Origin: Promethearchaeota archaeon
Lineage (GTDB): Archaea; Asgardarchaeota; Lokiarchaeia; Sigynarchaeales; SOKP01
NCBI GenBank assembly: GCA_016839655.1
Contig: JAEOTW010000245.1
Span: forward strand, 1-6,985
Reading direction: 5' to 3'
DNA: 6,985 nucleotides
Shown one piece after another: positions 1 through 6,016 of the stretch. A program made the translations under genes and the position numbers. Position 1 is the stretch's first letter; the number at the start of each line of letters is the position of its first letter. The notes below the pieces were generated by a model, which saw nothing but the letters and a program-made list of their open reading frames with translations, was not told where the DNA came from and ran no database searches.

Positions 1-208
1 CATAAATTCTATCTAATGGTTCAAGATCTTTATACCATCCAAATTTTAGGAATTGAGCTATTTTTGCTTCTTCAAGAGTAAAGAGAAGTTTTAATAATCG
101 AAGATCTGAGCCAGATTCTGCTCGAGGGAATCCTATAGGCATTTCATCAAGATGTTCCTGCAATTTTCTATAAATTTCATCATCTTTATTTTTACTTTCG
201 TTTATCAT
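1..208 (-). CDS. Partial protein resembling the N-terminus of 4Fe-4S binding proteins (3' end outside window)
   Basis: I translated the minus strand from an ATG at 208-206; the frame stays open for 69 codons to the left edge, so only the N-terminus is seen. It begins MINESKNKDDEIYRKLQEHL, then carries DEMPIGFP, a Gly-Ser-Asp-Leu-Arg-Leu-Leu-Lys stretch, LLFTLEEAKIAQFL and EPLDRIY. The order 'LQ.HLD.MPIGFP..ESG...R.LK.LFT.EEAKIA' is one I remember from the N-terminal helical domain of archaeal and bacterial 4Fe-4S ferredoxin-like proteins, whose cluster-binding cysteines lie further downstream. No cysteine is present in the visible part, so iron-sulfur binding is inferred from family resemblance only. 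The start is well supported by a strong ribosome binding site five bases upstream. The gene lies 100 bases behind a same-strand membrane protein gene, separated by T tracts, so co-transcription is doubtful. Confidence 0.6.
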   Translation of the reverse strand, partial: MINESKNKDDEIYRKLQEHLDEMPIGFPRAESGSDLRLLKLLFTLEEAKIAQFLKFGWYKDLEPLDRIY

Positions 209-213
209 TTTTT

Positions 214-220
214 TCACCTT
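214..220 (-). promoter_or_regulatory. Shine-Dalgarno site of the partial 4Fe-4S-type gene
   Basis: The minus strand reads AAGGTGA, a good match to the archaeal anti-Shine-Dalgarno sequence, followed by five A residues and the ATG at 208. It is the only clear ribosome binding site in the window and fixes this start codon. Confidence 0.7.
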
Positions 221-243
221 AATGTAATTTAATTAGAAGAGTA

Positions 244-256
244 ATTATTTTTTTCC
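244..256 (-). promoter_or_regulatory. Possible TATA/BRE region of the partial 4Fe-4S-type gene
   Basis: The minus strand reads GAAAAAAATAATT about 36-48 bases upstream of the ATG. This would suit a short leader containing the Shine-Dalgarno site. The flanks are so A/T-rich that the box is not distinctive. Confidence 0.25.
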
Positions 257-286
257 CTTTTTCATATTAGCCATATTTTTTCATAT

Positions 287-307
287 AAAAAAAAGGTAAA
301 AAAAAAA
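287..307 (-). terminator. Oligo-T terminator of the membrane protein gene
   Basis: Directly after the TAA stop at 311-309 the minus strand has a run of ten T, then ACC, then eight T. Archaeal RNA polymerase terminates on such U-rich tracts without needing a hairpin, so this probably ends the 309-1100 transcript before the next gene. Confidence 0.6.
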
Positions 308-308
308 T

Positions 309-1100
309 TTATTCTCTGAAACCATAATACGCATTAATAAGTAATAGAAAGATTCCTACAACTGTGATTGGATTCTCACCTACGAGGGTCACTATGGTAT
401 AATCTAAATTATATGAGTAACAAATCAGTGCTACAATAACAATAATTAGCATGATTATTGAAAGTATATTTTTTCCGGTTCGGTTCCACCAACTAGGCTG
501 TAACATCAATTTTTCAATGATTTGAGCTTCACTGAAAGAGGCATCCATATCTGCAATCTCTTCTTGGATTCTTCTCCTTTCTCTCACTTTGAAAATTGAT
601 CTAAAACCAGTACCTGCGAAGAATATAGCAATAATAATCATCAAATCAAGTAATGTGTTAGTATTTACAAATGTAATTGGATTACCACCGTACCAGTTAA
701 TTGTGAGGAAAGCTATTAACATTATGGTCATAAGGATTCTAACTGAAAACTTAGGTAGGTATAGCGGTTTTTTCTCCTTCTTTCTTTCAACTTTTACTGA
801 ATCATTTCGCTTAATCTCATTAACAATTGTTAATAATTTTTCTCGTTCACTTCTTCTGGCTTCAAAATAGAATGCAACTGCGACAAAGATGACATTTATT
901 ACTATACCAGGGATATTTTCCCCAGTTATAATGTATCCAAAAGGGAAAGCTACAAGTATAAGAGTAATCAAAGCTCTAACTGTTCCTCGTGGCATACCCA
1001 AAGGTTCTCCTTCCACTTTTCCGTTTTCTCTAAATCTAAAAATAATGCACCAAATTAATAATAACCCAAAAAATATGAAACTGACTAAAAATTCATTCAT
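309..1100 (-). CDS. Polytopic membrane protein with three two-helix repeats, function unknown
   Basis: This 263-residue protein has about seven hydrophobic segments: near residues 4-22, 42-60, 64-79, 121-137, 148-166, 211-230 and 234-258. I do not recognise a named family. A motif GMPRGTVRALITLILVAF (35-52) precedes the second helix and is echoed as YLPKFSVRILMTIMLIAF (114-131). Each of the last three hairpins has a similar turn: GENIPGIVIN (60-69), GGNPITFVN (138-146) and GENPITVVG (241-249). Hairpins end in aromatic/Arg-rich stretches (FYFEARRSERE, GTGFRSIFKVRERRR, NAYYGFRE). The protein therefore looks like a three-fold repeat of a two-helix unit after one leading helix. Charged linkers at about 80-112 and 168-205 are predicted to be helical and cytoplasmic. 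There are no catalytic or cofactor motifs, so a structural or channel-like role is only a guess. A TATA-like box about 25 bases upstream of the ATG suggests a leaderless mRNA. Confidence 0.8.
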   Translation of the reverse strand: MNEFLVSFIFFGLLLIWCIIFRFRENGKVEGEPLGMPRGTVRALITLILVAFPFGYIITGENIPGIVINVIFVAVAFYFEARRSEREKLLTIVNEIKRNDSVKVERKKEKKPLYLPKFSVRILMTIMLIAFLTINWYGGNPITFVNTNTLLDLMIIIAIFFAGTGFRSIFKVRERRRIQEEIADMDASFSEAQIIEKLMLQPSWWNRTGKNILSIIMLIIVIVALICYSYNLDYTIVTLVGENPITVVGIFLLLINAYYGFRE

Positions 1101-1119
1101 TTGTGAATTTCACTTTTAA

Positions 1120-1130
1120 ATTTATATTTA
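1120..1130 (-). promoter_or_regulatory. TATA-like box of the membrane protein gene
   Basis: The minus strand reads TAAATATAAAT, centred about 25 bases upstream of the ATG at 1100. Archaeal TATA boxes lie about 25 bases before the transcription start, so transcription should begin at or near the start codon. A weak GTGA lies between, in an 11-base palindrome (GTGAATTTCAC, 1103-1113). Confidence 0.45.
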
Positions 1131-1265
1131 AAATTAAATTTTCTATTATAGATTAAAAAATTTGTTATTATTAATTTTATTTTAATATTTTTAAGAGTTA
1201 TGCTATTATTTATTAGAATCTCTATAGAAATATATGTATCTAAATTTATCCGTTTTTACTCAACC

Positions 1266-1274
1266 ATTTATAGG
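1266..1274 (+). promoter_or_regulatory. TATA-like box of the C45 hydrolase gene
   Basis: The sequence ATTTATAGG lies 18-26 bases ahead of the ATG at 1292, which predicts transcription starting at about 1292-1298 and a leaderless mRNA. Only a poor Shine-Dalgarno-like AGGTCA (1272-1277) is present, at an overlong distance. Another AT-rich box (AAATATATG, 1228-1236) is an alternative. Confidence 0.4.
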
Positions 1275-1291
1275 TCAGAAAACTAATTTAA

Positions 1292-2386
1292 ATGAAAATG
1301 ATGAAGGATCTATCAAAAATCAGGGTATTAACTCTTGAAGGGACTCCAAAAGAAAGGGGTTATATTCATGGAGAGACTCTTAAAACCGAGATAATTGAAA
1401 TTCTTGAGAGATATAAATATTCTCTTAAATTCAATTATAAAAGAAATCCAGATTGGTTAATTGATTACTTTTTATCAAATACAAACTTCTTAACGTCAAT
1501 AAAAAGATGGGCACCACAACTTCTAGAAGAAATTGAAGGGATAGCAGAAGGAGTTGGAGTCGATTTTAATGAAATTTTTGCTTTACAGATGGTTGCGCAT
1601 GATGAAGGGTGGTGGTTTTTTCAAAATACCAGTTTTGAGAAGTGTTCTTCTCTCGGTTGCATTAAATCAGAAGATCAGCCAGTATTAATTGCTCAAAATT
1701 TAGATCTACCTAATATATTTGAAGGGTTAGAAGTACTCTTACACATAAAATACGAAGGATCTTCATTAGAATCATATGTGTTATCTCATGCAGGTTTTTT
1801 AGGAGAATTTGGGATAAATAACCAGTCTGTGGCTATTTGCTGCAATTCATTGAGTAGTCATTTGAATAATTCTCCTAATGGTTTACCATTCACTTATATA
1901 ATCCGCTCAATCCTAGAGCAACCAAACCTTAAAAAAGCAGAGGAATTCTTAACTAAAATTCAACATGCTTCAGCACAGAACTATATAATTGGTGGATCGG
2001 ACTGTATTCTTTGTTATGAATGTTCTGCAAATAAAATCATTCATTTTGAACCATACGAAGATGCTCAAAGGATTTATCACACGAATCATCCTCTTAAAAA
2101 TGATGATTTAATAGTACCTGCTTTAAAACTATCAAATCTTAGCACATCACACGATAGGTTAGATTATTTGGAAAGAAGATTAAAAGACTCATCAAAAAAA
2201 ATCACAATTGATACAATTAAAAATATTTTACGTTCTCATTTTGGTCCTATATGTGTTCATCATATTAGTCAACCAAACTCAGGATATACATTTTCTTCAG
2301 TTATTTTTTCATTATCAACACCCCCTAATTTTTATTTAACCGTTGGTCCTCCCTGTTTAAAAGAATATGAAGAATTTAAATTTTAA
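1292..2386 (+). CDS. C45 family autoproteolytic acyltransferase/hydrolase (Ntn hydrolase)
   Basis: This 364-residue protein matches the acyl-CoA:6-aminopenicillanate acyltransferase (peptidase C45) family, which activates by self-cleavage before a cysteine that then acts as N-terminal nucleophile on an amide or thioester. Hallmarks in order: an N-terminal 'L.GT..ERGY.HGE' (15-28); a helical 'W.P.LLEEIEGIAEGVGV' (73-90) leading to 'EIFALQ' (94-99); the probable nucleophile Cys118 in FEKCSSLGC (115-123); AQNLDLP (134-140), matching the family's 'GQN.D' oxyanion motif; GINNQSVAICCNSL (174-187); AQNYIIGG (228-235); HTNHPL (263-268); S.DRL..LE (286-294); and a C-terminal FYLTVGPPC (347-355). Cleavage between Lys117 and Cys118 is inferred. 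No signal peptide or membrane helix is seen, so it is probably cytoplasmic. The substrate is unknown; family members act on beta-lactam precursors, acyl-amino acids or N-acyl amines. The start could also be Met3 or Met4. It stands alone between divergent and convergent neighbours. Confidence 0.88.
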   Translation: MKMMKDLSKIRVLTLEGTPKERGYIHGETLKTEIIEILERYKYSLKFNYKRNPDWLIDYFLSNTNFLTSIKRWAPQLLEEIEGIAEGVGVDFNEIFALQMVAHDEGWWFFQNTSFEKCSSLGCIKSEDQPVLIAQNLDLPNIFEGLEVLLHIKYEGSSLESYVLSHAGFLGEFGINNQSVAICCNSLSSHLNNSPNGLPFTYIIRSILEQPNLKKAEEFLTKIQHASAQNYIIGGSDCILCYECSANKIIHFEPYEDAQRIYHTNHPLKNDDLIVPALKLSNLSTSHDRLDYLERRLKDSSKKITIDTIKNILRSHFGPICVHHISQPNSGYTFSSVIFSLSTPPNFYLTVGPPCLKEYEEFKF

Positions 2387-2394
2387 TTAAATTC
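2372..2394. terminator. Weak AT hairpin over the C45 stop codon, possible terminator
   Basis: GAATTTAA (2372-2379) pairs with TTAAATTC (2387-2394) around a seven-base loop that includes part of the stop codon. AAATTC (2389-2394) can instead pair with GAATTT (2399-2404). These are the only structures in the 45-base gap between convergent genes. The stems are nearly all A-T and no long T tract follows, so this is tentative. Confidence 0.2.
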
Positions 2395-2431
2395 TAATGA
2401 ATTTCAAGTACAAGGAAAAATCGAATTTAGT

Positions 2432-3853
2432 TTAACTATCTTTTCTGGAATTTAAAATCTCTGCCCGTTCACTGATAATACTTCTGATATTATCTCGATC
2501 CTTTGGAAACCATCTCATTGCAAGAATCCACAGGATTGCACCAGGAATAATACAAATGCATACAATTAAGACAGTAATTTGATAATTTGTATTTGTGAAC
2601 AGTAATAATACTCCGCATAATAAAGGTCCAATCCCTCTTCCAAATTGTTCTAAGAATTGATTCCATGAAACTATCTGACCTTGAGCCTCAGGTAAATTAA
2701 TCTGTTGAATAACAGGACTTTGATTTACAATATAAAGTGAAAAAATACTTCTAGATGTAAAAAATAATGCCCCCATTACCCACATTGTTGGAATTGTCAT
2801 GATATAGGCAATATCCATACCTTGTTCTGTAGTTAAAGGAATCCACGGCAGAAAAAAGAAAAGAGCAAATGTAACTAACCCTCCTATTATTGCTATAACG
2901 ATGATTGGCAACCTTCTTACAGGATCTTTTATAGCAATTTTGTCACTAATTCTAGATAATAATATTTGCCCAACCAATCCACCTGTTAAACCGAAGATAA
3001 CCATAAATACACCAATAGAGAATGGAGCTAAATTATATGGGGGATTCTGAACATAATTTAGAATTAAAAAATTTAGACTACTCATAAGAATGCACGTAAA
3101 TATTCCCTCAATAAGTGCAACGATATTAGTTTTACTAAGCATTGTCTTTCTCATCATTTTTAAATCTATTTGAAAATCGTATTCCATGGAATCATCTTGA
3201 AGAAGATGGTATAATTCTTCTTGTTGAGCTCCTCTCTTTGGTTCTTCATTATGAAAAGCAAAAATAATACCTCCAAGAAGAATAAATAATCCAATACCCC
3301 AAAAAAAGAATCTCCAAAGACCAATTTGGACTAAGAAAGTCGCTATTAACCAGCCTATTATATTTGTTGTATTAAGTACTATTTGGTAAACTCCAAAGAA
3401 ACGAGAACGATAATCTCTAGGTACTACATCATTAGATAATGAATTTATGGCAGGCCATGAACCGCCAGCAAAAAAGCCAAAAATAAATATAAAAGACAAG
3501 AAATAAAGCCATGTCCCAAATCCACCTCCTCTTACTGCAAAACCTAAAAATAACATTGAAAAACCTCTGAATATTGAAATAACAATAATAATTTTTTTTC
3601 GAGAATATTTATCAATTAGTCTTCCAAATAACAATCCAGAAAAAGAACCACTCCAAGATAATATTGTATAGAAAAGTCCCATTTCTAATGCATGGATATC
3701 TGCTGGATCACCTGGCCATATGATTTGAGCAAGAGGAACTACAAGAACAATCATAGCGCCGTATGCTACACTTTGGAATCCATTTAATAAATAAAGAGGC
3801 CAAAAAACACGATTGAATGATATTTTTGAAGACTTTCTTTTTCTTCTCAGCAT
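2432..3853 (-). CDS. Major facilitator superfamily transporter, Spinster-like
   Basis: This 473-residue protein has the length and roughly twelve hydrophobic helices of an MFS carrier, in two halves joined by a charged central loop (about 201-240). MFS motif A is clear after helix 2: GRLIDKYSRKK (77-87). A degenerate copy, LLSRISDKI (298-306), lies in the equivalent place of the second half. The central loop opens with NEEPKRGAQQEEL (202-214), and helix 11 carries GRGIGP (405-410) after NLPEAQGQ (386-393). I associate the 'P.RGA.E' loop and the 'GRGIGP' helix with Spinster-like and related prokaryotic carriers, some of which move lysolipids or sphingolipids in eukaryotes; the substrate here cannot be read from sequence. 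The N-terminus is strongly basic (RRKRKSSK). The start ATG at 3853 has no Shine-Dalgarno site; the next Met is inside helix 1, so this start is preferred. The gene follows the FKBP gene on the same strand after 148 bases with a T9 tract, probably as a separate transcript. Confidence 0.9.
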   Translation of the reverse strand: MLRRKRKSSKISFNRVFWPLYLLNGFQSVAYGAMIVLVVPLAQIIWPGDPADIHALEMGLFYTILSWSGSFSGLLFGRLIDKYSRKKIIIVISIFRGFSMLFLGFAVRGGGFGTWLYFLSFIFIFGFFAGGSWPAINSLSNDVVPRDYRSRFFGVYQIVLNTTNIIGWLIATFLVQIGLWRFFFWGIGLFILLGGIIFAFHNEEPKRGAQQEELYHLLQDDSMEYDFQIDLKMMRKTMLSKTNIVALIEGIFTCILMSSLNFLILNYVQNPPYNLAPFSIGVFMVIFGLTGGLVGQILLSRISDKIAIKDPVRRLPIIVIAIIGGLVTFALFFFLPWIPLTTEQGMDIAYIMTIPTMWVMGALFFTSRSIFSLYIVNQSPVIQQINLPEAQGQIVSWNQFLEQFGRGIGPLLCGVLLLFTNTNYQITVLIVCICIIPGAILWILAMRWFPKDRDNIRSIISERAEILNSRKDS

Positions 3854-3899
3854 ATTTTTTATTTTTAGTTTTTACTGCTCTTTTGATGGTTGTTAAAAT

Positions 3900-3921
3900 G
3901 AGGTTTAAAATTTTAATTTAT
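3900..3921 (-). promoter_or_regulatory. Possible promoter region of the MFS gene
   Basis: The minus strand has TTAAATTAAAATTTTAAACC about 50-65 bases upstream of the ATG. This is the best TATA-like stretch in the gap and implies a leader of about 25 bases or more. No box is seen at the leaderless distance used by neighbouring genes. Confidence 0.25.
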
Positions 3922-3959
3922 TTAGAATGAGAAACTCTTTCCGTTTAATACGTAAATGT

Positions 3960-3968
3960 AAAAAAAAA
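3960..3968 (-). terminator. Oligo-T terminator of the FKBP gene
   Basis: The minus strand carries nine consecutive T about 34 bases past the FKBP stop codon, preceded by a T-rich stretch (TATTTCTTTTATAC). This fits archaeal U-tract termination and separates the FKBP and MFS transcripts. Confidence 0.5.
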
Positions 3969-4001
3969 GTATAAAAGAAATACGATTTATTGAATAGGAA
4001 C

Positions 4002-4502
4002 TTAGTGGTTATGATCATGGTTATGGTCGTGATCATGCCCACAACTACATGCGTGAGGAGGATCAGGCTCACAACCTGTTTCAATTATTTTAATATTAAA
4101 GTTTAATACTTTCCCTGCCATAGGATGATTTAAATCTATTGTAACTATATCACCATTAACTTCTTTTATTTTTGCGGGAACAGGTTGACCTTGTGGACCG
4201 AGTAATAAAATCATTAACCCCGGTTCTGGTTCTTGTTCTGTAGGAAATTGATCTTTTGAAATTGATTGTGTCATTCCTTCCTTATAATCACCATATGCCT
4301 CAGAAGGTTCTATTCTGATATCATATTCATCTCCAACAGATTTACCCACAACTGAGCTATCGAACCCCGGAATAATTTGTTCAGCACCTACCTCAAATTT
4401 TAAGGGGACTCCGCCATTTATTTCAGTACTATCGAATACAGTACCGTCATCAAAAGTACCTATATACTCAACTTTTATTATATCGCCAGTTTTAATTGCC
4501 AT
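4002..4502 (-). CDS. slyD: FKBP-type peptidyl-prolyl cis-trans isomerase, SlyD-like with His/Cys-rich tail
   Basis: This 166-residue protein is a prolyl isomerase and folding helper of the SlyD kind. The FKBP fold is split: an N-terminal half (about 1-72) with GDIIKVEYIGTFDDGTVFDS (6-25), Phe36 and IIPGFD (43-48); an insert-in-flap chaperone domain (about 73-124); and the closing strand DLNHPMAGKVLNF (123-135), the family signature. Expected active-site residues Tyr13, Phe23, Asp24, Ile44 and Tyr70 are present. The tail from residue 144 holds three cysteines (144, 152, 154) and seven histidines (150-166), including alternating His-Asp/His-Asn. In bacterial SlyD such a tail binds nickel and helps hydrogenase maturation; a like role here is inferred, as no hydrogenase gene is visible. 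No signal peptide, so cytoplasmic. The start has no Shine-Dalgarno site but matches the usual family N-terminus. A 14-base palindrome lies ten bases upstream. The symbol rests on architecture, not proven orthology. Confidence 0.93.
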   Translation of the reverse strand: MAIKTGDIIKVEYIGTFDDGTVFDSTEINGGVPLKFEVGAEQIIPGFDSSVVGKSVGDEYDIRIEPSEAYGDYKEGMTQSISKDQFPTEQEPEPGLMILLLGPQGQPVPAKIKEVNGDIVTIDLNHPMAGKVLNFNIKIIETGCEPDPPHACSCGHDHDHNHDHNH

Positions 4503-4510
4503 GGTTTATT

Positions 4511-4524
4511 CATTTTATAAAATG
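4511..4524. promoter_or_regulatory. Perfect 14-base palindrome upstream of the FKBP gene, possible operator
   Basis: CATTTTATAAAATG is its own reverse complement and lies 9-22 bases before the FKBP ATG. It contains TTTATAAA, but as a TATA box it would place transcription start inside the coding region, past the well-supported ATG. An operator or leader element is therefore at least as likely. Chance cannot be excluded in such AT-rich DNA. Confidence 0.35.
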
Positions 4525-4643
4525 ATTGTTATGGATAGTGAATGCTGATTTATTATTGGATCGATTATAATTTAATTATTTCAACATTGAAAATTTATGA
4601 TTTAAGAAACATTAAAATACCTAATTAATAATATTTATCCTAA

Positions 4644-4659
4644 CTATAATTTATTTAGG
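4644..4659 (+). promoter_or_regulatory. TATA-like box of the surface protein gene
   Basis: CTATAATTTATTTAGG ends about ten bases before the ATG at 4670, with its centre near -20. This suggests a leaderless or nearly leaderless mRNA. No Shine-Dalgarno match is present apart from a weak AGGG (4657-4660). Confidence 0.4.
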
Positions 4660-4669
4660 GCTTAACAAA

Positions 4670-6013
4670 ATGTCAAATAATAAAAAACTGTTATGGATTT
4701 TTAGTTTTATCTTTATGACTCTTTTTAGCGTAAACATTACCCATGGTTATAGTTTTAAAAATAGCTTAAGAACTTCAAGTGTTATGTCTGATGTAATTAT
4801 TGATGGAAATATTACAAAAGCAGAATGGGTTAATGCAGATTGGAATATATCCTTTTTTCTAGATATTGATAATACTCCTGACTCTCTTGGCCAAATCAAT
4901 GTAGACGGAAATAATACGTTATATTTGGGTAAAGATTCACAGTATCTTTATATTGCTCTTGATCTTTGTTGTGATAGATCCTATAATGAAACTGGCGAAT
5001 GGGTTGGATTATGGTTAAATACTAACCAAAGAACATTTACAACTCCTTTAGAATGGTTGAATTTTATAAATGGGGGAACAGAATCTTTAATCTATGACGT
5101 AGAGAATAAACAACCTTGGTTATATTATACAAATGCAACCAGTTCCTATACTACATATTTAACTGATGATAGTATTTATAATCCTATAACTGGAGAAATA
5201 AATGGGACTTCTTATAACTTTCAATATACTTGGCGAGACGATTTTAATATAACTTCTGAATTAATAAGTACAGACCATATATATCAATTAGACTTTTCAA
5301 TCGATTTAGATGATCTTTTTTTATTACCTGGACAACTTGATGTAATTCAAAAACTCTATATTAGAATAAATTCACAATCAAATATAACAATCAATACACA
5401 TAAAATCAGGTTCTGGTACAATGATGGTTCAATTCCCCCATTAACAGATATTACTCAGGTTAAAGATTTAAATACGGGAACTACTTACCAAACTGATACT
5501 ATTCTTTATGGCTTGGGCAATTTAACTGCAGATAATAAATTACAATTTAGTTTATACGGAAATCATACAGATCCATTTATGATTAACTTGAATCAATTGG
5601 TTTTAAATACAGATATGAATACCACTAATTATGCCGGACCTGTTAATGTTCCATATTCCTCCATAAATACTTATGAAATTGCATGGGATTTTGGAACTAG
5701 TCCGGGAAATGCCACAGATCACCGTATGTTCGAAATAGCAATACCTACAAGTGAACTTGAACATTATAGATCATACAGAAATTTAGGAATAGTAATCGGT
5801 GGTTATGGGACAATGGCATTTAAAGGCACAAATCATTGGTGTTTTTCTGAGATTGATACTTGGATTCCTTATTATGATAGCTCTGACTATAAGTATTTTA
5901 ATATGGGGGGGGCGCCTCCTCCAGGAATTCCAGGATATAATTTAATCTTCATAATAGCAGTATTAGGCTTAGTTTCAATGATTCTAACTAAAAAAAGCTT
6001 AAAAAGAACTTAA
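4670..6013 (+). CDS. Secreted surface protein with CBM9/DOMON-like domain and C-terminal PGY anchor
   Basis: This 447-residue protein begins with a Sec-type signal peptide: basic NNKK, a hydrophobic core (7-21) and probable cleavage near Gly26. Residues about 41-250 read as a carbohydrate-binding-module-9/DOMON-like beta domain: VIIDGNITKAEW (42-53), LYLGKDSQYLYIALD (84-98) and GEWVGLWLNTN (109-119), then HIYQLDFSIDLDDLF (203-217). Residues about 255-410 form a second beta-rich region with HRMFEIAIPTSEL (351-363), perhaps a diverged copy of the first. A Gly/Pro linker (413-419) leads to GIPGYN (419-424), a hydrophobic helix (425-439) and the basic tail KKSLKRT. This tripartite end resembles archaeal sorting signals of the PGF-CTERM kind, including those reported for Asgard surface proteins. 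Thirteen N-X-S/T sequons, twelve in the mature part, suggest heavy N-glycosylation. It is likely an extracellular, envelope-attached glycoprotein; sugar binding is a guess. A G8 run lies in the linker codons. It appears monocistronic, with a T9 terminator. Confidence 0.82.
   Translation: MSNNKKLLWIFSFIFMTLFSVNITHGYSFKNSLRTSSVMSDVIIDGNITKAEWVNADWNISFFLDIDNTPDSLGQINVDGNNTLYLGKDSQYLYIALDLCCDRSYNETGEWVGLWLNTNQRTFTTPLEWLNFINGGTESLIYDVENKQPWLYYTNATSSYTTYLTDDSIYNPITGEINGTSYNFQYTWRDDFNITSELISTDHIYQLDFSIDLDDLFLLPGQLDVIQKLYIRINSQSNITINTHKIRFWYNDGSIPPLTDITQVKDLNTGTTYQTDTILYGLGNLTADNKLQFSLYGNHTDPFMINLNQLVLNTDMNTTNYAGPVNVPYSSINTYEIAWDFGTSPGNATDHRMFEIAIPTSELEHYRSYRNLGIVIGGYGTMAFKGTNHWCFSEIDTWIPYYDSSDYKYFNMGGAPPPGIPGYNLIFIIAVLGLVSMILTKKSLKRT
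5905..5912 (+). repeat. G8 homopolymer in the linker before the surface anchor
   Basis: Eight consecutive G lie within the Met-Gly-Gly-Ala codons 412-415, conspicuous in DNA of about 30% G+C. One extra G gives a TAA stop about 12 codons on, and one fewer gives a TAA about 14 codons after the Met, both before the anchor helix. The intact frame is the one shown. Confidence 0.8.
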
Positions 6014-6016
6014 ACA

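Noticed and set aside
589..870. Plus-strand open frame of 93 codons
   Set aside because: It lies wholly antisense to the 309-1100 membrane protein. Its translation has no domain-like pattern, and no promoter or ribosome binding site precedes it.
889..1119. Plus-strand open frame of 76 codons
   Set aside because: It is antisense to the start of the membrane protein gene and looks like a shadow of the opposite strand; nothing supports expression.
1298..1304. ATGATGA resembling the C box of an archaeal C/D guide RNA
   Set aside because: It is simply the ATG-ATG-A of the hydrolase start; no matching D box and internal C'/D' pair are evident at suitable spacing.
2387..2431. Three GAATTT copies and one AAATTC (counting both flanks) suggesting a regulatory switch
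   Set aside because: The hairpins are short and nearly all A-T, between convergent genes. At this base composition such pairings are expected by chance; only a weak terminator entry is kept.
4005..4035. Repeated GATCATG/ATGGT units that look like a short DNA repeat
   Set aside because: They encode the alternating His-Asp and His-Asn codons of the FKBP tail, so the repetition is explained by the protein.
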